NCBI GenBank assembly: GCA_025175895.1
Contig: CM045994.1
Coordinates: 64,262,727 to 64,326,726, forward strand
From: Wurfbainia villosa
Lineage: Eukaryota; Streptophyta; Magnoliopsida; Zingiberales; Zingiberaceae
Length of the DNA: 64,000 bases
Reading direction: 5' to 3'
The notes below the pieces were generated by a model. That model searched no databases. It was not told the origin of the DNA and was given only the letters and a program-made list of their open reading frames with translations. Positions 55,446-64,000 of this stretch are shown one piece after another (the stretch's first letter is position 1; the number at the start of each line of letters is the position of its first letter). The position numbers and the translations under genes were made by a program.

Positions 55446-56903
55446 TGATGGTGCTTGCTTCTTTGGATCACCAAGATCCCCCTTCCTTTCCTTATGGATT
55501 GCTAGATCTGACACCGAGAGAGAGAGAGAGGCTCGGAAGGGAAAAGATTAGCTGCGAGAGTGACTCTTGATCTTAGAAACTGAGTTGAGTCTAACACACC
55601 AAGAAAGAGCGTTAAGGGTTGGTCGGCTTCCCGGCGCGGCAACTCCGATGCTGAAGTTAGTATAAGTATGAGAAAAAAAGTTATGAACTGGAGAAGAAGA
55701 GAGATCTCGGAGATACCAAATGGAGAAGAAAAGACCATCCCTGATCCCATTGTCCTCTATCCCTTTTATAGATGAGTTATCCCGCCTTCTTCTTGTAGTG
55801 CATTTACCTGAATGCCCTTTGCCAAGCTATCCTCATAATCGTCTTTCCCGCTCCTAATTCAAAATATCTTCTGTCACGTGTTAATTTAAATAAAATACAA
55901 AGATAAATGTGATTATATTAAGCTAACCACCTTTATCCCTTTACTGTTACTTCTTATCCTTCGGCGTAGCCCTTTTCTCCTTACCTCACCCCACTGAGGA
56001 GAGAATCCCGAAATTCACCGATGGCTCGGGAAATAAACATATGGCTCAGGAAATGAACCTATTGCTCGGGCAATGAACATATCGCTCGGCAAATATACTA
56101 ACCGCCTTGGAAGCACATAAACTGCCCTGGAACACACATAAACTACTCTAAAAACATATGGACTATCCTACTAATGCCCCCTACATCATCTTTCTTTACT
56201 GCAAACAAGAACCACATATATTGCCCTGCAAATATACTAACTGCCCTAGAAATACATGAACTTCTCAGGAAGTACACTAACTACCCTGAAAGTCAATCCT
56301 CTTCTTTGGAGATACACATATTGCTCTAGAACTTCACATACTGCCCTATAAATACACGTACTACTCTGGAACTGATTACACTACCCAGGGAATACTCCTA
56401 CTGCTCTGGAGCTATATATATTGCTCTACAAATATACATACTGCTCTAGAACTATACATACTGCTCTGGAACTTCACCTACTGCCCTAGGAATACTTCAT
56501 ACTGCTCTGGAACTTCACACTGTCCTGGAAATACTTATACTACTCTAGAACTACTCACAGTGCCCTGGAAATACACACACTGCTCTGGAAATATTCATAC
56601 TGCCCTGGAAATACCCATACTGCTATGGAAATGTTCATAATGCCCTAGAAATACACACCCTACTCTATAAATGTTCCTACTGCCCTGGAGATACACACCC
56701 TGCTATGGAAATGTTCACACTGCTCTGGAAATGTTCCTACTGCCCTGGAAATACACACTGCTCTGGATATGTTCCTACTGCCCTGGAAATACACACTCTG
56801 CTATGGAAATGTTCATACTGCTTTGGAAATGTTCCTACTGCCTTGGAAATACACACCCTGCTCTGAAAATATTCATACTGCTCTGGAAACCCCGACCCCA
56901 TCA
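55446..56903 (-). repeat. Gypsy LTR, right copy (1458 bp; 5' LTR)
   Basis: TGATGGTGCTTGC to GACCCCATCA. The 20-bp array is at about 56090-56890. It is colinear with the left copy. Its right end cuts element I's pol; no matching target duplicate was found at the left copy. Confidence 0.82.
56090..56890 (-). repeat. 20-bp tandem array in gypsy LTR (right)
   Basis: Same units as 34370-35082 (actgccctggaaatacacac and variants), about 35-40 copies. Confidence 0.9.
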
Positions 56904-58400
56904 GGTTTAGTAAAAATGTCGGCTAGGTTTTATTTTGATTCTACTTATTCATGTTTTACATTTCCATTAGCTGCATGTTCTCTTATAAAATGGTGTTTTA
57001 CTTCTATGTGTTTAGTTCTAGAATGATATATAAAATTTTTAGTTAAATTAATTGAGCTAATGTTATCAATCATGACTTTAGTATTACTAAAGTTTAGTTA
57101 GAAGTCTTTTAGAGTGTGCTTCATCCAAAGAAGTTGAGCTACACACTCACCCATGGCTACGTATTCTGCTTCGGTAGTAGACAAAGCAACACAATATTAT
57201 TTTCTACCACACCAACTATCTAGACTTGATCCTAGGAGTTGGTAGCAACCACTTGTACTTTTCTTATTGAGTTTACTACCGACATAATCTGAGTCAGAGT
57301 AGCCGATTAGTTCAAACTCATTTGACCTAAGATACTAGATTCCTACATTTTGTATTCCTTTTATGTATCTAAAGATTCTTTTTACTAAGGTTAGTTGTGA
57401 TTCTTTGGCACAAAATTAGAATCTTGCACACATACTTACTGCAAAGAGTACATCAGGTCAGCTTACAGTTAAGTACAGAAGGCTACCTATTGCACTTCTA
57501 TAGTATTTTAAATCTATAGTTTTTCCTTCTAAATCTTCTCCAATGTTTACATTTGTTGCCATAGGTGTATTAATTTATTTAGAATTTTGCATACCAAATT
57601 CACTAATTAATTCCTTAGCATATTTATGTTGATGCATATAGATTCCTTTTTTTTTTGTTTTATTTGTAAGCCTAAGAAGAAAGTGAGTTCACCTACTAAA
57701 CTCATTTCAAACTCACTTTTCATTAGTGAAATAAATTTGTTTGGGAGTGTTGTGTTTGTTGTCCCAAATATTATATCATCTATATAGATTTGTGCTATAA
57801 ATATTTATTTTCCAATAGTTTTTACAAATAAAGTTGGGTTAACTAATCCTTGATTAAATCCTTTAGATTTTAGATAAATCGATAGTCTTTCATACCAATC
57901 CCTAGGTGCTTGCTTTAATCTATATAAGGCTTTCCTAAGTTTAAGTACATGGTTGGGTTGGTCTAAGCTTTCAAATCCTGGTGGTTAGCTAACATACACC
58001 ACTTCTTTGATAAATCCATTCATAAACGTTGACTTGACATCCATTTAAAATAGTTTAAATCCTCGATGTGCAGCATAGGCTAGTAGCATTCTAATTGATT
58101 CAAGTCTAGCTACAGGTGCATATGTTTCATCATAATCCAACCCCTCTACTTGACTAAACCCTTTAGCCACTAATCTAGCTTTGCTCCTTATAACTTCACC
58201 TTTGTCATCAAGTTTATTCCGAAATACTCATCTTGTTCCTATGGTTGTTTTTCCTTTAGGTGTGGGGGTGGGGGTACTAATTCCTAAACTTGACTCCTAG
58301 TGAATTGAGCTAACTCTTCTTGCATGACAATGATCCAATTTGGGTCAAGAAGAGCTTATTCTATGGTTTTGGGTTAGAATTCTATAGGATGCTCTAGTTC
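56904..58400 (-). pseudogene. pol: RT and RNase H of I, decayed
   Basis: Recognisable pieces on the minus strand: RT linker and a NKLDDKGE-like start (58220), AYAAHRGF-like (58070), ALYRLKQAPRDW-like (57910), catalytic YIDD (57773), RNase H STTEAEY (57165) and LADIFTK at 56906. Many stops and small indels. No open frame of use. Confidence 0.85.
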
Positions 58401-58421
58401 GAACTCCTAAATTAAGATCAC

Positions 58422-59815
58422 CTAACACTTATTAAGTGGATGATTAATTTGTATTCTAAATTGATTTGGATTAGGGTTTATACTTGATTCATTTTGTGGG
58501 TTAGGTTCAAGTTTAACTTCATTTTCTAAGTCTTTATTGTTTGATTCAATGTTTACTTCAGATTTTGTAGGATTGTTTTTTTCATCAAATACTACATTAA
58601 TTGTTTCTTCAATTTTTAAGGATTTATTGTTATATATCCTATAGGCTTTACTAGTGGTTGAATATCCTAGAAATATGTCGGTAGTTGTTTTAGAGGTAAA
58701 TTTTCCTAAGCAATCTTTTGTATTTAGTATGTGTACCCTACATCCAAAGACTAAATACTTAATGTTGGGTAACTTTTCGTAGTACATTTCATAAGAAGTT
58801 CTCAAGTGTCGTTTAATTATTAAAGTTCTATTTTGGACATAACAGACAGTATTGACTGCTTCTGCCCAAAACCTATTAGGTAAATTATATTCGTTTAACA
58901 TAGTCCTTACAACCTCTTGTAGGGTTCTATTTTTCCGTTCAACTAACCCATTTTGTTAAGGGGTCCTAGGGCAAGAGAATTCATGGTGGTATCCGTGTTG
59001 ATTATAGAATTCGGTAAACTTATGATTTTTGAATTCTCCACTAGATCACTTCTAATTATTTTAATCCTTAAGTTCTTTTCATTTTCTATTAGTTTACATA
59101 AATTAGTAAATTGATCTAAGGTTTCATTTTTATGTTTTAAGAATTTTACCCAAGCAAACCTAGAGTAGTCATCTACTATTACTAAATGATATTGACTCCC
59201 GTTTAGTGACTTGGCTCCATGTGAGTCAAATAGGTACAAGTGTAGAAGCTCAAGTACATTTTTAGTTATTTCTTGATTAGTTAATTTATGTGAAGCTTTA
59301 ATTTGTTTCCCTTATTGACATGCATCACAAATTTTATTGTCTAAGTTGCCTTGTTTAGGTAGACCTCTAACTAGACCATTATTACTTAGTTTATGTATAA
59401 GTTTTAGATGGGAGTGGCCCAGTCGTCTGTGCTACAACCATGATTCCTCTTCCTGTGTTATTAGACACTTAGTTGAGGAGTTGGATAAATTTATTGTGTA
59501 AATATTATTATTCCTAATTCCCCTAAGTACGATTTTTGAGCAATCATTATTCTTAATTAAACATTCATTTGGTAAAAATAAAACTTTATAACTCGTATCA
59601 CACAATTGACTAACACTTAAAATATTGAATTCAAAATTTTCTACTAATAAGACTTTGCGTATTATGAAATTCGAGTTTAGCTCAATATCACCTGATTCAA
59701 TGATTTTGAGTTTTCCATTGTTTCTTAAAGCTACCGATCCTAGGTTTTTGAATCTGAGCTTCGTAAACTTCAGTCGGTCTCTGATCATATGTCGGGAGCA
59801 CCTACTATCAAACAT
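58422..59815 (-). pseudogene. pol: Protease and integrase of I, decayed
   Basis: Protease at 59815-59780 with DSRCSRHMI (Gly lost), SVSQLCD at about 59600, a stop after ESWL (59432), then a zinc region (CDACQ-like, 59320), integrase core LYLFDSHGAKSLNGS, DDYSRFAW and RSDL with an indel near 59040, NEYNLPNRFWAEAVN and GYSTTSKAYRIYN. Frames 59239-58943 and 58901-58422 are the longest open pieces. Confidence 0.88.
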
Positions 59816-59821
59816 CCATTG

Positions 59822-60400
59822 ATCCTACACATATAGTAGTTGGATCGGATATTGAAATTTTAAATTGATTTAGAAGTTTTTAACCTAAGATTCATCTCAC
59901 TGTTTCTACATGATCAATCATCTTAACCTTATATATTATGTGAGATGATTTTTCAATTTTACTTAGTTAATTTTAATGATTTGAAAATTAATTAACCTTG
60001 GGTTAGATTCAGATTTAACCTTTAGTTAGTTAAGTGAACCTTTCAAAAGATAACTTCTAGGTCGTGGCGAAGCACAGAGGCCTTCTTTGATTGGAACAAC
60101 AACCACTTCCTTACACAAAGCTAATCTTAAGAAATTGTACACTTAATTCACTTTGGGGTTAAGTCTTGGTCTAACTAGTTTAGGATGTGGTGAGGTAGCT
60201 TCAGCTAGTTTCACTTAGCCAAGTGCACCAAGCTAGATACTCCTTATCTAACTTGGATATACGAGACTTTGTTTCCTTAACGTACTATCATCTCACCGCA
60301 TCTTGATACTATGTTGTCAAGGTTAATTAACCATTAGTCCTATCTAACCATTCTAAATTAAGAAAATAAAAACTAACTAAGCATGCATAGTTAAATTAAT
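59822..60400 (-). other. Gag-pol spacer of I, non-coding
   Basis: About 580 bp. Hairpin at 59892-59948. On the minus strand it ends TATGTGTAG|GATCAATGG before protease, like A and B. Confidence 0.7.
59892..59948 (-). other. Hairpin in I gag-pol spacer
   Basis: TCATCTCAC (59892-59900) pairs with GTGAGATGA (59940-59948), loop 39 nt. Confidence 0.65.
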
Positions 60401-62051
60401 CAAGTGATTGAGCACACAATTTTAGTATTGGCTCCCCCTAGATCATTGAATCAGTACGATCTATCCACATAATGGATTTGATCTTAAGGAACCCAATACT
60501 TAATTGAACCTAATTGTGATGTTAAAATGGTCTTAGGGACCCATGCTTGGATTCTTCTATTATTACGATTTACGATTTATGATTGACATGTATGATCTAT
60601 TCATTGTTCTAAACCCTATGTCCGACCTTGTTGTACACGGCTCTTTACAATCCAAGAAGTAGGTCAAGATCCTTGGATCCCAATGTGAACCTTTCCAACA
60701 ATTTCCTAAGCTCTTGAACTTGCCCTTTCAAGAGAGAATTCTCTTCCTCAAGTTTTTCAACTTGAGTTGAGTTTCCCTCTTGAATTTGACTAGTTTAAGA
60801 GGTTAGGGTAGTCTCATGCTTGAGGAGTTTAACCTCCTTAAGAAATGACTCAACTTTAGACTCAGACTTAGCTAATTTCTTGTCTAAAAATTTAATTGCA
60901 TTATATAAGGTGTTAATTAAATACCGACTTACCGTGATTGATTCTTTTGAATCGGATACGGATTCGTGGGTTGTCTTGAATTGGAGCTCGGTATCAGATC
61001 CAAAATTGGACTGGGACTCGAACTCTTTGTCAGCTTAGGGTTAGGACTCAGACTCTGTTGGTCTTGCCATGAATGCCAAGTTGTTGACTTGGTCTTCTTC
61101 TTCTTCCGATGATTCCTGCCAAGTTGCATTGAGTGCTTTCTTGATTTGTGGTTGCTTGTTCTTTAGCTTCGGACACTCGGACTTGAAGTGACCCTTCTTG
61201 TTGCACTCATAGCATTTGTAGTTTTGACATGGGTTGGGTCTCTTCTCCTTTGTTGGCTTGGTGGGTTGCCTTCTACGCTGAATCATCTTTCGAACTAGAT
61301 TGACTAGTTCGGTCTCCATCTCTTCGTCTACTTACGATTCGGACTCGTCTTCTTCGGGAAGAGGCTTGCTTTTTGCTTTTCTTTGACCTGCATATAAAGC
61401 AATACCTTTCTCAAACAGGGCCAAATTAGATCGCTCAAGTAATTCAAATTCCAAAAAAAGTTCATCTAACCTAATTTTAGATAAATCCCTAGATACTTTG
61501 TAAGCATCAACCATGGATGCCCACAAAGTCGTCCTAGGAAAAGATTTTAAAGCATACCTTATTATGTCGTGGTTCTTCACCTTTTGTCCGATGGCATGAA
61601 GGTCATTTAGGATGTCTTGAATGTGAGCATGGAGTTGGCTCGCGGTTTCATTGTCCTACATTTTCAAATTATACAATTTATTGACTAAAAGATCTCTCTT
61701 ACATACCTTTGTGTCGGACGTCCCTTCATGAAGTTTGGTGAGCTTGTTCTAGAGATCCTTGGCGCTGATAAATGGACCAATTTGATTGAGCTCCTCATTG
61801 GATAAGCCGCATTGCAAGATGTGGGTCACCTTTATGTCAGCTTCAATTTGCCTCTTCGTTGTGTTGGACCATTTGTCGTAGTCCAATGGTTCCCCATGGT
61901 CATTGGTGGGTAAAGCAAAGCCGGTTTGGATTATAATCCACATATCGACTTGTGTTTTAAGAAACACTCCATCCCGACCCTTCCAATAATGGAAGTCATC
62001 TCCGTTAAAGAACAGAGGTCGGGCGGTGCTCTACCCCTCAAGGTGAGCCAT
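60401..62051 (-). pseudogene. gag: Gag of I, decayed
   Basis: From ATG 62051 (MAHLEG then a stop) to TGA 60401. Recognisable blocks: FLKTQVDMWIIIQTGF, IGPFISAKDL, KSFPRTTLWASMVDAYKVS, LDELFLEFELLE, knuckle CYECNKKGHFKSEC (about 61165-61210), acidic stretch, and a coiled-coil-like part near 60700-60840. Several stops and frameshifts. Same architecture as A and B. Confidence 0.88.
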
Positions 62052-62206
62052 TTAAGTTCCTCGCAAAAACATGAAAGACAAAGAAAATCCCAAGACTTGG
62101 TCTTGGATTAGTAGTGCGAGAAAAAAGAAATAACTTAAACGATGAAAACATGAAAAGAGAAAAGAAGATGCTCGATCGATGGTTGAACCGAATCTGAGCG
62201 CCCCTG

Positions 62207-62219
62207 CTCTGATACCAAA
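62207..62219 (-). other. Primer-binding site of I
   Basis: Minus-strand TTTGGTATCAGAGC next to the 5' LTR. Confidence 0.88.
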
Positions 62220-63359
62220 TGTAGGATAGAGAAATGCTAGAGGGGGGCGAATATCATATTTTAAAAACCTTTTCTTCACTTTAAAATTGAGTAAATCGTA
62301 GCGGAAAAAAAACTAAGAAAAATAATGAGACACTTTGTTTTTACTTGGTTCACAACCCACCGACTGCTAATCCAAGGCCCTTGCGATCCTAGACCGATTT
62401 CGAAGGGCAAAACACTAAATGCATCTCTTCCTTGTTGGAGGTAAGAGATCAATCGATTACAAATAATGTGGAGGACAAGGTAACAAGCCTACCTTTCCTC
62501 CTAGCAATTAAAAAGTAAGGAATAAAAAACTTAAACACAATACAGACAAGAAAATGAAGGAGATGTGCGTATTGTCGGCGTTATGATGTTATTGCACGAT
62601 CTTGGAGTGTTGGAGCACTTGGGAGCTTTTTGTTAATGGATGAAGGGTGCCTCACCCCTTCTTTTATAATTTTTCCAAACCCTAGCTCATTGAGATCAAT
62701 ATTTGAGTCAAAGTAGCTTATCTTCCCTCATTTTGTGACTCTTATCTTGACTTTTCTCGAAGTGACTAGATTCATTAGCAGTCGACTGAAGCTTCTATCA
62801 GTCGATTGATGGTGATCCAGTCAACTGCTCTTTTCCTCCAATCGACTGATGGCTTGAATAGTCACCTGCATTACATGGTTAGCACAAGAACTGTATAGTG
62901 AGCAGTGAGACGGTCCTATACCGTCCGATCTTGACTTAAACCTTCCTCCGAAAGTCTTAGTCAGATCGTCGCCTACGATTGCCCCCATACTGAGGACGCA
63001 ACCTATCCTCTCTGCACAAAGTTCTTACTTTCTTACCTTCGGTCATTCTGACCTGCCGCTTAGCTTTTGGTCACTTGACCACCGAGGTTCTTCAACTTCT
63101 TAAGGTTCTCCTGGCATCTTTTGACCTCGTCAACTGACCACTGAGGTTTCTCGTCCCATAGAGATTCTCCTTGGTGCCAATCCATATGACTACCGAGGTT
63201 TCTCGACTTCTCAAGATTCTCCTGGCGTCGTCGACCTTCGCAAAGCTTAATACATTATCTGCACACTCAATAATCATATGAGATAACAAGATAGCTTAAC
63301 TTTGAATCTTTGCCATTATCAAAACCTAGGTTCGATTATCTGGTGCCTCTGCACCAATA
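62220..63359 (-). repeat. 5' LTR of I (1140 bp)
   Basis: Minus-strand start TATTGGTGCAGAGGCACC (first TG mutated to TA), end ATCCTACA. Motif array with cagtcgactg and relatives at 62775-62870; TATA box at 62661-62668 (minus). Confidence 0.88.
62661..62668 (-). promoter_or_regulatory. TATA box of I 5' LTR
   Basis: Minus-strand TATAAAAG downstream of the motif array, same layout as A and B. Confidence 0.6.
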
Positions 63360-64000
63360 ATTGGTTATCATTAGAGAGATATCCTATGTCACTGAAATCA
63401 AAATTGTCTAGGTTGGGTGTCCCATACTGTCCAATTGGAGAACTATGGCTATTTTCTAGGAATGAGTTTACAAGGGAGTAGTCTATTGTTTTAGGTATTT
63501 CTTTCAGGTTGGTGATTGAGAATATAGAGTATATTGATGAGGTATCAGAGACATCTGTTTGGATTTCAACCAGGTCTTCGTTAGTACAAGCTACTAGAGT
63601 TGCTTCCCTTGTAAAAAGGTTTTTTTTCTGTTAGGACAGGCTGATGGCAGGTGTCCTTGTTGATTACAGGCATAACATGTTATGAGGTTTGAATATGTTT
63701 TTCTTAGGATTGAATTTTCGAACATGCCTTTCTTTGCTTAGATAAGGTTTTCTTGCTTTACTTCTTTTTAGATAATAAGTATGTTTGGTCAGTCTCTTGG
63801 GTTTCGAGTTTATCCTTTCTCTCTGGGGATTTATTCCATATTATTGGGGTGTGTATATTTGTTTATAAAACCCGTATTGTTGTTTCTTGAGTTGTTTTGG
63901 TATTTCTATATATGTGCATTTTTTTGAGTTTGTTTATTATGTGTTGTATTCTGACTCCTATATTGTTGTATTCATTTGGGACTTGCATGTCTGTCCAAGA
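63360..64000 (-). pseudogene. Endogenous pararetrovirus (Caulimoviridae-like) capsid-region fragment
   Basis: The minus strand carries a basic Arg/Lys-rich stretch, then a knuckle of pattern CX2CX4HX4C (about 63640-63680), then about 75 residues with an acidic, Ser/Tyr-rich run up to the I LTR at 63360. This order, a basic region with an HVRK block directly before the CCHC knuckle, is typical of plant pararetrovirus capsid proteins. The frame changes between the basic part and the knuckle and again at an eight-A run just after it; a stop and another shift occur near 63840-63890. It runs off the window edge. A Copia gag is less likely because the flanking blocks differ from every gag in this window. 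It is a dead genomic relic. Confidence 0.6.

Larger units (their letters stand above)
56904..63359 (-). mobile_element. Element I: 3'-truncated Sirevirus-type Copia element of the A/B family
   Basis: Read on the minus strand: complete 5' LTR, primer site, gag, spacer, pol. Pol stops at LADIFTK, where the gypsy LTR begins. The tail and 3' LTR are not in the window. It is much more decayed than A and B. Confidence 0.88.

Overview
This window reads as nuclear, heterochromatin-like DNA of a flowering plant, probably but not provably a monocot. It is almost wall-to-wall LTR retrotransposons nested in one another. I recognise no cellular protein gene, rRNA gene or tRNA gene. The plant assignment rests on Sirevirus-type Ty1/copia elements (gag with a CX2CX4HX4C knuckle, repeated AGGGGGAG purine tracts before the 3' LTR, an extra 3' ORF), a Tat-type Ty3/gypsy element with an antisense ORF, a TRIM primed by initiator tRNA-Met, and a piece of an endogenous pararetrovirus. 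The species cannot be read from the sequence.

Left block (1-30133). Element C (+, Sirevirus) is the scaffold; its 5' part lies beyond the left edge. It was entered by F (3' end and 3' LTR, 1-2292), by D (-, 2363-18180, TSD CTAAG) and, inside its 3' LTR, by B (+, 19622-28617, TSD GTCTT). D was in turn entered by E (+, 7746-13254, TSD TAACC), which carries gag but no pol. C itself sits in an F-type LTR (fragment 30032-30133, -).

Middle block (30134-56903). This is a rearranged Tat-like Ty3/gypsy locus on the minus strand: an integrase end, a protease piece, two LTRs of about 1.46 kb carrying a 20-bp tandem array, a primer site and an antisense ORF. Element A (+, 35083-52757, TSD CCTAC) was inserted in one LTR array. 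Element J (-, 40577-49647, TSD ACCTG), a different Copia lineage, was inserted in A's reverse transcriptase. A 711-bp TRIM (52867-53577, TSD GTGTC) sits beside the other half.

Right block (56904-64000). Element I (-) is of the A/B family, with pol cut at its end by the gypsy LTR and with a complete 5' LTR (62220-63359). I abuts an endogenous pararetrovirus capsid-region fragment that runs off the right edge.

All coding parts are retroelement gag, protease, integrase, reverse transcriptase and RNase H, nearly all broken by stops or frameshifts. The less ordinary signals are non-coding: six hairpins with the same 9-bp arms at fixed places in four elements; a 0.6-kb gag-pol spacer ending at TAG|GATCAATGG in three copies; palindromic CAGTCGACTG-type arrays upstream of the TATA box in all the Sirevirus-type LTR families; LTR pairs that differ mostly in those arrays; a mini-exon model for the extra 3' ORF; and large palindromes in J.
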